This document shows positions 1 through 9,783 of a stretch of DNA of 64,000 bases, piece after piece. The stretch is taken from positions 124,001 through 188,000 of the forward strand of contig NZ_CANNFF010000004.1 in NCBI RefSeq assembly GCF_947503855.1, given 5' to 3'. Source of the stretch: an uncultured Polaribacter sp. (GTDB taxonomy: Bacteria; Bacteroidota; Bacteroidia; Flavobacteriales; Flavobacteriaceae). A program made the position numbers and the translations under genes. The notes beneath the pieces are model-generated. The model was not told the DNA's origin, made no database searches, and was given only the letters and a program-made list of their open reading frames with translations. Each line of letters opens with the position of its first letter. Position 1 is the stretch's first letter.

Positions 1-612
1 TTAAAAGGTATTAACATTGCTATCGAAAATATGAGTCCAAGAGATTTAGAGGCTTATCAAATCTATGAAGGTAAAAGAATTACTTTGGTTTTTGAGGGAG
101 GTGTAAAAGTAGAAGGAAATGTAATTACAGGTACAAGAGATTTAAGAGGTAAAATATTATTAATTACTTTTAAAAATTGTACGGTAACTTATAAAGATAA
201 AATATTGTTTCAGCCAAATTGGGGTTTGTATCATATGGCAGTTGGTAAAGAAGTAGTTTCTGCTTACTCAGGTGCTGCAGATATAAATTCTTTTAAAGAT
301 ATTACAGAGGTTTCTAAAACCAAAACACACAAAATAAAATATACAGATAAAGAAAGAGAATTATACACACTTTATAGTAATGTAAGAAAAATGAGAGCAA
401 AAAAAACAGTGACAGAAGAGAAATTAACTGTAATATATAATCAATTAAAAAATAATTTTTCTAATGATTGGTTGCTCTTTTTAGAATTGTATGAATTAGC
501 TTTGCAGCATAATTTTTCTATTCAACAAGAATTATTAGTAGCTTTACAAAAATTAAAATGTAACAAAAGCTACACAAAACTGATTGAAAATGGATTAACT
601 TTGTGCCAATAA
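1..612 (+). CDS. Aromatic amino acid hydroxylase (phenylalanine 4-monooxygenase-like), C-terminal part, cut by window edge
   Basis: The reading frame is open from base 1, so only the last 203 codons are present; the ATG at 31 is internal, not a real start. The visible part matches what I recall of the Bacteroidota-specific C-terminal extension of biopterin-dependent aromatic amino acid hydroxylases: a small beta-rich segment (FEGGVKVEGNVITG, then LFQPNWGLYHMAVG and SAYSGAADINSF) followed by a helical tail. The iron-binding catalytic core would lie upstream, outside the window, so the enzyme identity rests on the tail alone. The predicted reaction of the full protein is hydroxylation of phenylalanine or a related aromatic amino acid. 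A rhodanese gene follows 18 bases downstream on the same strand and may be co-transcribed. An unrelated protein with a similar tail is possible. Confidence 0.6.
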   Translation, partial: LKGINIAIENMSPRDLEAYQIYEGKRITLVFEGGVKVEGNVITGTRDLRGKILLITFKNCTVTYKDKILFQPNWGLYHMAVGKEVVSAYSGAADINSFKDITEVSKTKTHKIKYTDKERELYTLYSNVRKMRAKKTVTEEKLTVIYNQLKNNFSNDWLLFLELYELALQHNFSIQQELLVALQKLKCNKSYTKLIENGLTLCQ

Positions 613-630
613 ATTATAAATAAATAAAAC

Positions 631-942
631 ATGGGTTTATTTGACATGTTTAAACGAAAAGACATGAGTGCAGAAATTAAAGAATACTTAGCCAAAGACG
701 CAGTAATTTTAGATGTTAGAACTTTAGCAGAATGGAATGAAGGTCATATAGAACAGGCAAAAAACATTGTATTAAATTTAATACCTTTAGAAATAGAACA
801 AATAAAAGCTTGGAAAAAACCTGTTATAGCAGTTTGTAGAAGTGGCGCTAGAAGCGGACAAGCTACCCAGTTTTTAACTCAAAATGGTGTAGATGTAATT
901 AATGGTGGGCCTTGGCAAAATGTTGCGAAACATTTAGAATAA
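631..942 (+). CDS. Rhodanese-like domain protein (single domain)
   Basis: A 103-residue single rhodanese domain. Visible hallmarks are LDVRTLAEWNEGHI near residues 26-39 and the active-site loop CRSGARSG near residues 69-76, whose cysteine would carry the persulfide. Such stand-alone domains transfer sulfur or act as thiol carriers in the cytoplasm; no signal peptide is visible. The gene starts 18 bases after the hydroxylase stop, so the two may share a transcript. The ATG at 631 is preceded by an A-rich stretch and no Shine-Dalgarno, normal for this phylum. The internal ATG at 664 would remove only a variable N-terminus. Confidence 0.88.
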   Translation: MGLFDMFKRKDMSAEIKEYLAKDAVILDVRTLAEWNEGHIEQAKNIVLNLIPLEIEQIKAWKKPVIAVCRSGARSGQATQFLTQNGVDVINGGPWQNVAKHLE

Positions 943-1139
943 TTTTGCCATTTTTTTTATTGTTAAAAAGTATAATAGAGACAACAAATATACTTACTAA
1001 AGCTCCTGTTTATAACGTTAATATTTTTTCAAACATCTTACAAAGATTTAGTTTAAGAGGATAAAATAGAAAACAGCTAAATAAAGTTTCTTTTTTGAGC
1101 TTTTATTACTGTTTCTTTTTTATTCTCTACTTGTATTTT

Positions 1140-2090
1140 TTAAAATTTAATAAACGGAAATCGCTTTGTGAGTTTTTCTTTTTTAAATTCTAAATTTTTT
1201 AAAAACTGCTGATGTTGCTCTGATTTTTCATTAAAAGGTTTGTGATAAATTCCTTTTTGAATGTTTTCTACTTCCTGTAAGGTTGAAAGTGCATCTTGAG
1301 TTAACCAAGTGTTTACAAATTTTTCCCAAATGTAATTGATCGCAGTTTTGTTGGGATGAATCATGTCTTCTGTGTAAAAACGATAATCACGCAACTCATC
1401 CATCATAATTTCAAAACTTGGAAAATAGTAGGTTTTATTTTTTAGGTTAATTGTATGATGTATGGCTGCAATTAAATGACTTTTACTCTGTGTATTTTCT
1501 ACAAATCCATCCTTTAAATGTCTCACAGGAGAAACTGTAAAAAGTATAGTTGCATTTTTGTTGATACTTTTAATTAACGCAGAAATGGCCTCTAGACTTT
1601 CAGAAATTTCATTAACAGATAAGATTTCTTTTAAAAATTTTTTTTGTGGTATTTTATGGCAATTGGCAACAATTTTATCACGTTCTATAAAAAGATATAC
1701 CCAAGAAGTACCCAATGTAATACTAATATGTGTAGCTTCTAAAAGTGCTTTTCTTGTTTTTTCTAATGATGTGTTTAGGTTCTTTAAAAGCTCGTTTTTA
1801 GAACTTTTACTTATGCTAGAATGTGCATCAAAACAATGCCAACGTTCGTTTTGAAAAATAAAATCATCCTCGGCATACATTTTTAAGTTGATGGCTCTAG
1901 TAATTAAATTTTCAATAGCTTTTGGATGAAATAAAATACCAAAAGGATTTTGAGTTACTTGAAACTTATAATACCCCAACTTATTACCAATATTTTCTGA
2001 GAAACAAGAGCCGAGTAAAACAATTTTAGACGAATAATCAATTGCATTTTTAGTTTCTTTTTTTAAAAAAAGTTGGGTTTGTAAGTTCAT
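1140..2090 (-). CDS. GSCFA domain-containing protein
   Basis: A 316-residue protein with the family-naming motif almost intact near the N-terminus (LLGSCFSENIG, residues about 25-35), then QNPFGILFHP and, later, TLGTSWVY and TVSPVRHLKDG. GSCFA proteins resemble SGNH/GDSL hydrolases: the serine of GSCFS and the late DDMIHPN-type motif (here EDMIHPN) would supply the catalytic serine and the Asp/His. No signal peptide is present, so a cytoplasmic place is likely. The substrate is unknown for the family. It converges with the rhodanese gene and lies downstream of the DUF1501 gene on the same strand, 91 bases away, without an obvious terminator between. Confidence 0.85.
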   Translation of the reverse strand: MNLQTQLFLKKETKNAIDYSSKIVLLGSCFSENIGNKLGYYKFQVTQNPFGILFHPKAIENLITRAINLKMYAEDDFIFQNERWHCFDAHSSISKSSKNELLKNLNTSLEKTRKALLEATHISITLGTSWVYLFIERDKIVANCHKIPQKKFLKEILSVNEISESLEAISALIKSINKNATILFTVSPVRHLKDGFVENTQSKSHLIAAIHHTINLKNKTYYFPSFEIMMDELRDYRFYTEDMIHPNKTAINYIWEKFVNTWLTQDALSTLQEVENIQKGIYHKPFNEKSEQHQQFLKNLEFKKEKLTKRFPFIKF

Positions 2091-2181
2091 TTTAAAAACA
2101 AAATATTTTTATAATAAAGATATATAAATAAGTAAAAGTGTAATATAACCTAAAATTATTTAAAAAGTATAACTCATTATT

Positions 2182-3768
2182 TTAATACTTAACCAATTTC
2201 TTAGTTTTAGAAATGTTTTTAGTTTGAAAGTGAATAAAATAATTCCCTTTAGGGAGTTGTTGTATGTCTACAACTAAAGTATGTTGTGCGGTTGTGTAAT
2301 TTTTATTGATAATATTTTTTACAACTGCACCAATTGTGTTGTACAGGGTTATTTTTACAGTCTCATTATTTCCTGTAAATTTAATAGAAATACTATGTGA
2401 TGCAGGGTTTGGGTAAACGTTAATATCTAATATTTCTTCTAAAAAGTCATTAGTAGAAAGAGCTGCAGAACAGCCAGATTTAAATAGTGGTAAAGTATTA
2501 AAATTTTTAAATAACACAGAATCTACGTTTGTTTTAGAACCCCCCATCCAATCAGTTAAAATAGTACTGTAAATATTTCTAAAATCATATTGCATTGGCA
2601 CGCCCTCTTTGATATCTACTTGTGTGTCAATTTCTGGAGTATCACCTAAAATTTGGTTTTTAGCACAAGAACCAAATAAAAATAGAGGAGCTGCAGTACC
2701 ATGATCTGTACCTAAACCTCCATTAGATCTAATTCTTCTCCCAAATTCAGAGTAAGTCATCCCCATTACTTTTTTATCAATTCCTAAAAGTTGTAAATCA
2801 TCTTGAAAAGCGGCAATTGCATCTGACAACTCCTTTAATAAACTTCCATGTCTTCCTGTTTTTTTATCTACATCAATTATTTGATTGTCATGTGTGTCAA
2901 AACCACCCAACTGAACAATGTATACTTTTGTTTTTAAGCCTCCAGATATTAATCTTGCTACATTTTTTAGTTTACCGGCTAATTTGTTTTTATTGCTAGT
3001 GGTATATTTTTCTGATAAGTTGTTTCCTTTGTTAGAAGCTGTTTTAATTGCATCTGCATAGGCGTTTGTTTGCTTTACAGTGTTGTTTACAAATGTTAAA
3101 GCATCTCCATAACAGTTATTTGGTATGTTACCTGAATTGGCAGCAAAAGCAGTTCCAGGATTTTCTGGATCTGACAAAGCCATAGAAAAATTAATATTTG
3201 GCCCTTGGCAAGTTTCTGAAACAATTTTGCCAACAGTTATAGCAAATGGATCTGGGTTTTCTGTATTTGGATAATTTTCTGGAAATTCTGAATGATTTTC
3301 ATTAAAAAAACGTCCTAACCAGCCAGATGAAACATAGTCTTCTGAATCTGAGGCAGAATTCCAAATATCTGTAGATCTAAAATGACTTCTATTTTGGTCT
3401 GGATAACCAACATTTTGTACAATCCCTAATTTTTCTTCATCATACATTTTTTTCATACCCATCATAGATGGATGTAAACAGTTTTCATCATGTAGAGTCA
3501 ATAACTCGTTTTCTGGAATGATAATATTAGAACGTACGCTTTGTAAATTATCATATTGATTGAGATTAAAAACCGTATTTAAACCATCATTACCACCTTG
3601 TAATTGAATCAAAACTAAAATGTTTTCATTATCTTCTAAAAAACTATATTCCTTTGGCTTTTGATTGGCAAATAGTGAAAAACCATTTAATGTTAATGGT
3701 AAAGAAGCAGAAGCAATGGTGCTTAGTTTTATAAAATCCCTTCTATTTAATTTTACTGTCTTTTTCAT
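2182..3768 (-). CDS. DUF1501 protein with Tat-type leader and T9SS type A sorting domain
   Basis: A 528-residue DUF1501 (sulfatase-like fold) protein. The N-terminus carries a twin-arginine motif (NRRDFIKLS, residues 8-16) followed by a hydrophobic segment ending near residue 35. The body has DUF1501 signatures such as QLQGGNDGLNTV, YSEFGRRIRSNGG and GTDHGTAAPLFLFG. The C-terminal about 80 residues form a T9SS type A domain (DINVYPNPASHSI, ending in KKLVKY). This predicts folded export by Tat into the periplasm, then crossing of the outer membrane by the Por machinery. Its start lies two bases after the DUF1800 stop, so the pair is translationally linked. The biochemical activity is unknown; paired DUF1501/DUF1800 genes are common in Bacteroidota and Planctomycetota. 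Confidence 0.88.
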   Translation of the reverse strand: MKKTVKLNRRDFIKLSTIASASLPLTLNGFSLFANQKPKEYSFLEDNENILVLIQLQGGNDGLNTVFNLNQYDNLQSVRSNIIIPENELLTLHDENCLHPSMMGMKKMYDEEKLGIVQNVGYPDQNRSHFRSTDIWNSASDSEDYVSSGWLGRFFNENHSEFPENYPNTENPDPFAITVGKIVSETCQGPNINFSMALSDPENPGTAFAANSGNIPNNCYGDALTFVNNTVKQTNAYADAIKTASNKGNNLSEKYTTSNKNKLAGKLKNVARLISGGLKTKVYIVQLGGFDTHDNQIIDVDKKTGRHGSLLKELSDAIAAFQDDLQLLGIDKKVMGMTYSEFGRRIRSNGGLGTDHGTAAPLFLFGSCAKNQILGDTPEIDTQVDIKEGVPMQYDFRNIYSTILTDWMGGSKTNVDSVLFKNFNTLPLFKSGCSAALSTNDFLEEILDINVYPNPASHSISIKFTGNNETVKITLYNTIGAVVKNIINKNYTTAQHTLVVDIQQLPKGNYFIHFQTKNISKTKKLVKY

Positions 3769-3770
3769 TA

Positions 3771-5393
3771 TTACATTATTTGAAATTCAGACATTTGTAC
3801 CATAGTTCCAATTAAATCTCTCAATTTTTTATCAACAGAAATACGCAGGGCTTCATTAGAGGTATCGCCTAAATAATTTGTATACTCTACAGTCCATTCA
3901 AAATCTGGTAAACCTGGTATTAAAATATCTTTTAATGCATTTAATTGATCATTAGAAATACTATAATTAAACAGCTGGTTTGCTAATTCTGAAATTAAAG
4001 TATTTGGGTTTTCGGCTCCAGTTATACCTGCTGTTATTTCTAAAACTGGAACTAACGGTGGTATTGTGTATTTTTTTTCATCGATAATAATTATACCTCC
4101 AACAACTAAAGATTTACAATATTCTAATCTTTTAGGTAGTAAATAACTATTTATCCAAGTTTTGTGAAATAATGGCTCTTGGTAATAAGCTTTCCAACCT
4201 GCTACATCTGGATGATGATAGATAGATTGTTCTAAATCTGTTGCCATTAAATACAATACATAAGCAAATTCATATTCTTCTTTTACAGAGGTTTTTGGGG
4301 CTATTAAACCTAAAGATTTTGTTGTAGAGAATATTAAATCTATAGGGCTTTTAATCATGCAAAAGGTACTTTCAAAAAAATGATCTGAACTAAATAAGAT
4401 TTTTAAAGCTGGTGATACTTCATAATTATTTTCTTTAATAATTTTTGCTAAAGGAACAATTATATTAGTTTCAATTTCTTCGGTTATCTCAGTATTCACA
4501 AACCATTTGTATAATTGTCTTGTAATAAATTTAGAACATTCTTCTTGTTGAAAAATAATGTCTATAATATCTTTATATTCCTCGGCTCCGTTTTCTGTAA
4601 TTATAGCGTTATTAAATCTGTGTGATAGTATTTTGTCTCCTTTTGTGTGTCTGCCATTTGTAAAATATGCCTTTAAAGGTGTTTCATGTCTAATCCATCT
4701 TGCTCTCCACCCAGTTAATACTTTTGCTATTTGCACTACATCTTGTTCTGTATAATTGGTATAATCTCCATTACCCAAGGCAGCACCTTTGCCAAGCGTA
4801 AATAGTTCTAGTAATTCTCTTGAGTAGTTTTCGTTTGGAGCTGTATTTGTGTTTTCATTACCACTTAAATAAATTAGCATATTGGGGTCTAAGGTAATTT
4901 GCTTGGTAATTTCTTTAAAGTTACCTAGTGCGTTTTTTCTTAGAATATCCATGTAAAAAAACTCTCTATGAGGATGCTGGTTTTCTGATACAAAATGATT
5001 GTGCCAAAATAAAGTCAGTTTTTCTTTAATGGAAATTCCGGCGTTTTGCATTTGTAAAAAGGACCAAGCATATTGCGATCGGTTTCTAGCTCTAAAAACT
5101 TTATTTCTTTCTTGAGAAGTTGGTAAATCTGGGTATAAAGGTGCATTAACCCATGTATTTCCGTAAGTAACATCTGGATCGTTTACTTCCCCTCTTTCTA
5201 TTCCATCAGGTTCGTATTTTAAGGGGAAATTTTCTGGAGATGATTCTTCAAATAACTTTTTTATGGTTTCTGTTAAACCTATTGTTGTAGCTTCTAATAC
5301 TAAATCTTGTGTAACTCCAAAAGAAGTTCTTTTTAATAAATGTCTAGCTTCTTGTTTTGTAAAATCACCAGAAAATGTCTCTAAATTTGCCAT
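3771..5393 (-). CDS. DUF1800 domain-containing protein
   Basis: A 540-residue DUF1800 protein; visible features are HLLKRTSFG at residues 18-26, FWHNHFVSE in the middle, NENYSRELLELFTLG and a late AGWKAYYQEP. It begins MANLETFSGDF with no signal peptide, unlike its partner DUF1501 protein, so how or whether it leaves the cytoplasm is unclear. It is the first gene of a two-gene operon. A well-formed promoter lies at 5437-5466 on the minus strand, and a 9-bp palindrome (5401-5424) sits in the leader 7 bases before the ATG. Function is unknown; co-occurrence with DUF1501 suggests the two act together on the same substrate or surface. Confidence 0.88.
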   Translation of the reverse strand: MANLETFSGDFTKQEARHLLKRTSFGVTQDLVLEATTIGLTETIKKLFEESSPENFPLKYEPDGIERGEVNDPDVTYGNTWVNAPLYPDLPTSQERNKVFRARNRSQYAWSFLQMQNAGISIKEKLTLFWHNHFVSENQHPHREFFYMDILRKNALGNFKEITKQITLDPNMLIYLSGNENTNTAPNENYSRELLELFTLGKGAALGNGDYTNYTEQDVVQIAKVLTGWRARWIRHETPLKAYFTNGRHTKGDKILSHRFNNAIITENGAEEYKDIIDIIFQQEECSKFITRQLYKWFVNTEITEEIETNIIVPLAKIIKENNYEVSPALKILFSSDHFFESTFCMIKSPIDLIFSTTKSLGLIAPKTSVKEEYEFAYVLYLMATDLEQSIYHHPDVAGWKAYYQEPLFHKTWINSYLLPKRLEYCKSLVVGGIIIIDEKKYTIPPLVPVLEITAGITGAENPNTLISELANQLFNYSISNDQLNALKDILIPGLPDFEWTVEYTNYLGDTSNEALRISVDKKLRDLIGTMVQMSEFQIM

Positions 5394-5400
5394 AAATTTG

Positions 5401-5424
5401 TAGTTTCTAAATTGATAGAAACTA
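5401..5424 (-). promoter_or_regulatory. Perfect 9-bp hairpin in the leader of the DUF1800-DUF1501 operon
   Basis: TAGTTTCTA and TAGAAACTA are perfect reverse complements separated by six bases. The element lies downstream of the proposed promoter and ends 7 bases before the ATG of the DUF1800 gene, where it could affect ribosome access or be an operator for a dimeric protein. No U-tract follows, so it is not a classical terminator. Confidence 0.45.
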
Positions 5425-5436
5425 ACACAATAAGTT

Positions 5437-5466
5437 CAAATTTAACTTAATAAATTGAGATATCAA
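5437..5466 (-). promoter_or_regulatory. Bacteroidota-type promoter for the DUF1800-DUF1501 operon
   Basis: On the minus strand TTG (5464-5466) is followed after exactly 19 bases by TAAATTTG (5437-5444), matching the TTG / TAnnTTTG pattern of the primary sigma factor in this phylum. Transcription would start near 5430, giving a leader of about 35-40 bases containing the hairpin. Confidence 0.6.
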
Positions 5467-5511
5467 ATATTTATTTTATGATTAATTATTTAATTTGAAT
5501 TTTACAAAGTT

Positions 5512-8130
5512 TTATATTAAATAATCTTTTGCTCTTTCTAATACTTGTGAAATCCCTCCTGGATTTCTGCCTCCAGCAGTTGCAAAAAAGTTTTGGCCAC
5601 CACCACCACCATGTATTAATTTACCTAATTCTCTAACCACTTTACCAGCATCATACCCCCGTTTGTTGGCTAATTCTTTAGAAATATAACAGGTTAGCAT
5701 AGCTTTTTCTTTGGTAGGTGCAGTTGCAAATAATAAAAATAAATTTTCGTATTCTTTGCCTAAACCAAAAGCTAAGTTTTTTATTCCGTTTGCATCTAAA
5801 TCTACTTTCTTAGCTAAAAATTGCACACCATTAATTTCTTGTAACTGATTTTTAATTTCTCCAGACAAGTTTTGTGCTTTTTCTTTTAAAAGAAGCTCTA
5901 TTTGCTTTTGTAAATCGGTATTTTCTTCTTGTAATTTTTTTACAGCCTTTACAGGTTCCTTGGGGTTGTTTAGTAACTCTTTAATTTCGAATAAGGTGCT
6001 GTTGTTTTCAGAGTAAAAATCTTTAACAGCATCATTGGTAATTGCTTCAATTCTTCGTATACCAGAAGCAACAGCGCTTTCAGACTTTATTTTAAAGTGC
6101 CAAATATCACCTGTATTTTTTACGTGAGTACCACCACATAACTCTACAGATTTTCCAAATTTAATGGCTCTTACAGTATCTCCATATTTCTCTCCAAACA
6201 ATGCAATTGCGCCCTCATTTAAAGCCTCTTGCATCGGAATGTTTCTTTTTTCAATCAACGGCAGTTTACCAACAATTCTTCTATTTACAAAATTCTCTAC
6301 ATCACGCAATTCTTCTAAGGTTAATTTAGAAAAATGAGAAAAATCAAATCGTAAATATTTAGAGTGTACAGCAGAACCTTTTTGTTCTACATGTGTGCCC
6401 AAAATTTCTCTTAAAGCTTGATGTAATAAATGGGTTGCTGTATGGTTACATTCTGTTCTATAACGTTGTTTATTATCTACAACAGCTTTAAAACTGTCAT
6501 TTAAATTTTTAGGGAGGTTTTTTGTAAAGTGAATAATTACATTATTCTCTTTTTTGGTGTCTAAAATATAAAGCACATCACCTTGTGTAGTTTCTAAATA
6601 CCCTTTGTCTCCAACCTGTCCGCCACCTTCTGGATAAAAAGGTGTAAGGTTAAATACTAATTGATACATTTCGCCATCTTTTTTAGAAGTAACCTTTCTG
6701 TATCTTGTTAATTTAACATTGGTTTCTAAGGTATCATAACCAATAAACTCTTCTTCTAAATCATCAATTAAAATAGTCCAATCGTCTGTAGAACTTTTAC
6801 TTGCAGCTCTAGATCTATTTTTTTGTTTTTGCAGCTCTTCATTAAACCCTTTCTCATTTAAAGTATATCCTTTTTCCGATAAAATTAAAGCTGTTAAATC
6901 TATTGGAAATCCAAAAGTATCATACAATTCAAACACTTTTTCTCCAGAAATTTCCTTAGTGGATGAAGATGCAATAATAGCATCTAATAAAATAAGACCT
7001 TTGTCTAAAGTTCTTAAAAAAGAGGTTTCTTCTTCTTTAATTACATTTTCTATCAGTTGCTTTTGTGCTTTTAATTCAGGAAAAGCATCTCCCATTTTTT
7101 TACTTAAAATGTCTACCAATCTGTAAATAAATGGTTCTTTTTTGTCTAAAAAGGTAAATCCGTAACGAATGGCACGTCTTAAAATTCTACGAATAACATA
7201 GCCAGCACCGGTGTTACTTGGCAGTTGCCCATCTGCAATAGAAAATGCAACAGCTCTAACATGGTCTGAAATTACACGAGTGGCAATATCTTGTTTTTTA
7301 TTGATACCATATTTTGTGTTCGTAATGGTTTCAATTTCGCTAATTATTGGTTTAAAAACATCGGTATCGTAATTAGATTGTACGTTTTGTAAAACCATAC
7401 ACAAACGCTCAAAACCCATACCAGTATCTATGTGTTTGTTGGGTAGGTCTTCTAAAGTTCCGTTTGCTTTTCTGTTGAATTGCATAAAAACTAAATTCCA
7501 GATTTCTACCACCTGTGGATGATCTTCGTTAATTAAACTACGTCCGTCTATTTTTGCTTTTTCTTCTGCAGAACGAATGTCAACATGAATTTCTGAACAA
7601 GGTCCACAAGGTCCTTGTTCGCCCATCTCCCAAAAATTATCTTTTTTATTTCCTTTTAAAATACGGTCTTCAGCAATGTATTGTTTCCAAATATCATAAG
7701 CTTCAGTATCCATTTCTAAAGCATCTTTATCATTAGAACCTTCAAAAACAGTTACATATAAAATGTCTTTATCAATTTTATAAACTTCGGTTAACAATTC
7801 CCAAGCCCAAGCAATTGCTTCTTTTTTAAAATAATCTCCAAAAGACCAATTCCCTAACATTTCAAATAATGTATGGTGATAGGTGTCATACCCCACTTCT
7901 TCTAAATCATTATGTTTCCCGGAAACACGTAAACATTTTTGTGAATCTGAAATTCTATTCTTTTTTGGAGTACCATTTCCTAAAAAATACTCTTTAAATG
8001 GAGCCATACCAGAATTTACAAAAAGTAAAGTAGGGTCGTTTTTAGTAACCATAGGTGCAGAAGGCACAATTAAATGATTTTTCTCTTTAAAAAAATTTAG
8101 AAAAGTAGCTCTTATATCTTGAGATTTCAT
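5512..8130 (-). CDS. alaS: Alanyl-tRNA synthetase
   Basis: An 872-residue full-length AlaRS, which charges tRNA-Ala with alanine in the cytoplasm. Visible parts in order: class II catalytic core with [12 protein letters not shown] near residue 34 and the [13 protein letters not shown] motif near 88; editing domain with the zinc motif HTATH near residue 563 and CGGTH near 665; and the C-Ala/DHHA1 domain with the glycine-rich [14 protein letters not shown] near residue 843. Length and all key residues are normal, so it should be functional. It is divergently oriented from the M23 peptidase gene, with 172 bases between them that include a short inverted repeat (8148-8153 with 8159-8164) in the alaS leader region. 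Confidence 0.98.
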   Translation of the reverse strand: MKSQDIRATFLNFFKEKNHLIVPSAPMVTKNDPTLLFVNSGMAPFKEYFLGNGTPKKNRISDSQKCLRVSGKHNDLEEVGYDTYHHTLFEMLGNWSFGDYFKKEAIAWAWELLTEVYKIDKDILYVTVFEGSNDKDALEMDTEAYDIWKQYIAEDRILKGNKKDNFWEMGEQGPCGPCSEIHVDIRSAEEKAKIDGRSLINEDHPQVVEIWNLVFMQFNRKANGTLEDLPNKHIDTGMGFERLCMVLQNVQSNYDTDVFKPIISEIETITNTKYGINKKQDIATRVISDHVRAVAFSIADGQLPSNTGAGYVIRRILRRAIRYGFTFLDKKEPFIYRLVDILSKKMGDAFPELKAQKQLIENVIKEEETSFLRTLDKGLILLDAIIASSSTKEISGEKVFELYDTFGFPIDLTALILSEKGYTLNEKGFNEELQKQKNRSRAASKSSTDDWTILIDDLEEEFIGYDTLETNVKLTRYRKVTSKKDGEMYQLVFNLTPFYPEGGGQVGDKGYLETTQGDVLYILDTKKENNVIIHFTKNLPKNLNDSFKAVVDNKQRYRTECNHTATHLLHQALREILGTHVEQKGSAVHSKYLRFDFSHFSKLTLEELRDVENFVNRRIVGKLPLIEKRNIPMQEALNEGAIALFGEKYGDTVRAIKFGKSVELCGGTHVKNTGDIWHFKIKSESAVASGIRRIEAITNDAVKDFYSENNSTLFEIKELLNNPKEPVKAVKKLQEENTDLQKQIELLLKEKAQNLSGEIKNQLQEINGVQFLAKKVDLDANGIKNLAFGLGKEYENLFLLFATAPTKEKAMLTCYISKELANKRGYDAGKVVRELGKLIHGGGGGQNFFATAGGRNPGGISQVLERAKDYLI

Positions 8131-8226
8131 AAAAAAAAGAAAGGTTTTCCCAAAAAAATTGGGATGTTAATTTGTTAATATACTTTTAAAAAAACTACGC
8201 TAAAAAGGTAGTTGTAAAACATTTTG

Positions 8227-8234
8227 TAAATTTG
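8227..8234 (+). promoter_or_regulatory. Candidate -7 box upstream of the M23 peptidase gene
   Basis: TAAATTTG fits the TAnnTTTG consensus and lies about 69 bases before the start codon. No TTG lies at the expected distance upstream, so the call rests on the -7 element alone. Confidence 0.35.
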
Positions 8235-8302
8235 TGAATTAATAAAAGCGAATATTTAAATTAAATTCGATTTTAAAAAGCAAAAATAGCACAATTACTA
8301 TT

Positions 8303-9271
8303 ATGGCAAAAGTAAAATATTATTACGATGCAGATACGCTTTCTTACAGAAAAATTGCGGTTAAGAAAAGCGACTATTATAAAAGAAGTATTTTTGGTTT
8401 CTTAGCTATTTTATTAATCGGCTTTATTGGTTTTATTGTTTTTAGTCAATTTATTATGTCTCCAAACGAAAGAGCATTAAAAAGAGAAAACGAAAACTTA
8501 AAGCTAAACTACGATTTGTTAGCTAAAAGAATGGAAGAAAGCTCTAATATTTTAGCACAACTACAAGAAAGAGATAACAATATTTATAGGTTGTATTTTG
8601 AGGCAAATCCAATACCAGACGAACAACGAAAAGCAGGTTTTGGAGGTGTAAATAGATATAAAAGCTTAGAGGGGTATGAAAACTCTAAAATGATAAAAGA
8701 GTTAACTAAAGATATAGATATATTATCAAAACAGTTGGTAGTGCAGTCTAAATCTTTAGATGAAATAGTTGCTTTGGCAAAAGAAAAAGAAAAAATGTTG
8801 GCTTCAATACCTGCTATTTTGCCTGTAAAATTAGAAGATTTAACAAGAATGGCTTCTGGTTATAAATGGAGAATGCACCCTATTTTAAAAATTAGAAAGT
8901 TTCACAAAGGAATGGATTTTACAGCTCCTTTAGGAACACCAATTTATGCTTCTGGAAATGGAAAAGTGATTCGATCTGGAAGAAGTGCTACTTATGGTAA
9001 AGTAGTCTATATAGACCATGGTTATGGCTATAAAACTATCTATGCCCACATGAGTAAAATTAAAGCTAGACGCTGGCAAAAAGTAAAACGTGGAGATTTA
9101 ATTGGGTATGTGGGTAATACAGGTAGATCTGTTTCGGCACATTTACACTACGAGGTTCATAAAAATAATAGAACTCTAAACCCAATCAACTTTTATTACG
9201 GTGATTTAACACCAGAAGAATTTGCTGCTATGCAAAAAGCTGCTGAAGAAGAAGGGCAATCTTACGATTAA
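8303..9271 (+). CDS. M23 family metallopeptidase (LytM-type, membrane anchored)
   Basis: A 322-residue envelope protein. Residues about 30-52 form one transmembrane segment (FLAILLIGFIGFIVF), followed by a coiled coil (about 55-90 and again 120-170) and a C-terminal LytM/M23 zinc peptidase domain. Zinc ligands are visible: HKGMDF (first His and Asp, about residues 200-205), and HLHYEV (second pair, about 281-286), with YAHMS between. All key residues are present, so an active peptidoglycan endopeptidase is predicted, facing the periplasm. A MerR-type gene follows 58 bases downstream on the same strand. The arrangement alaS / M23 / MerR is, from memory, common in flavobacteria. Confidence 0.93.
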   Translation: MAKVKYYYDADTLSYRKIAVKKSDYYKRSIFGFLAILLIGFIGFIVFSQFIMSPNERALKRENENLKLNYDLLAKRMEESSNILAQLQERDNNIYRLYFEANPIPDEQRKAGFGGVNRYKSLEGYENSKMIKELTKDIDILSKQLVVQSKSLDEIVALAKEKEKMLASIPAILPVKLEDLTRMASGYKWRMHPILKIRKFHKGMDFTAPLGTPIYASGNGKVIRSGRSATYGKVVYIDHGYGYKTIYAHMSKIKARRWQKVKRGDLIGYVGNTGRSVSAHLHYEVHKNNRTLNPINFYYGDLTPEEFAAMQKAAEEEGQSYD

Positions 9272-9329
9272 TATATTTGAAAATCATTTATTTTATCAAT
9301 TAAATATTGCTAAGTTTTAAAGACTAATA

Positions 9330-9659
9330 ATGCACATAGACTTACCTGAAAAACGATATTACAAAATTGGCGAGGTTGCCAAAGCTTTTAATGTAAATAC
9401 CTCTTTAATTCGTTTTTGGGAAAAAGAGTTTGACATTATTAAGCCCAAAAAAAATGCCAAAGGAAACAGACTTTTTACTGCAGAGGATATTAAAAATTTT
9501 AAGTTAATTTTTAATTTGGTAAAAGAAAGAGGTTTTACGCTTGAAGGTGCAAAACAAAAATTAAAACAAAACCCTAATACTACTTTGCAAAACCATGAAT
9601 TAATTACAAAATTAGAGTTTGTAAAAGCAGAATTGGTTAAAATTAAAAATCAATTGTAA
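9330..9659 (+). CDS. MerR family transcriptional regulator (small, sensor-less)
   Basis: A 109-residue MerR-type DNA-binding protein: the winged helix YYKIGEVAKAFNVNTSLIRFWEKEF at the N-terminus (written in two parts: YYKIGEVAKAFNV, then NTSLIRFWEKEF) and a helical tail suited to dimerisation. There is no effector domain and no cysteine pair, so no metal or drug sensing can be predicted. It lies downstream of the M23 peptidase gene, possibly co-transcribed, which hints at a role in envelope or cell-cycle genes, but the target is not readable from sequence. Confidence 0.88.
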   Translation: MHIDLPEKRYYKIGEVAKAFNVNTSLIRFWEKEFDIIKPKKNAKGNRLFTAEDIKNFKLIFNLVKERGFTLEGAKQKLKQNPNTTLQNHELITKLEFVKAELVKIKNQL

Positions 9660-9732
9660 CAGAAAAGCAAAATTGCTGTCTAATTAAAGTAGATTGCATA
9701 AAAAACGGCTTTATACTGTCAAAAATAATAGG

Positions 9733-9740
9733 TAAATTTG
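9733..9740 (+). promoter_or_regulatory. Candidate -7 box for the lemA-TPM operon
   Basis: TAAATTTG lies 43 bases before the lemA ATG. A near-match TTA instead of TTG is found at 9711-9713, 19 bases upstream, so the promoter is plausible but imperfect. Confidence 0.4.
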
Positions 9741-9783
9741 TTACAGTCAAAAATAAAAATCAATTAAAATCAATATAAAAATT

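Noticed and set aside
8148..8164. Terminator in the alaS / M23 intergenic region
   Set aside because: The 6-bp inverted repeat (TCCCAA/TTGGGA) lies between divergent starts, where no transcript should end; at most it is a leader hairpin or operator.
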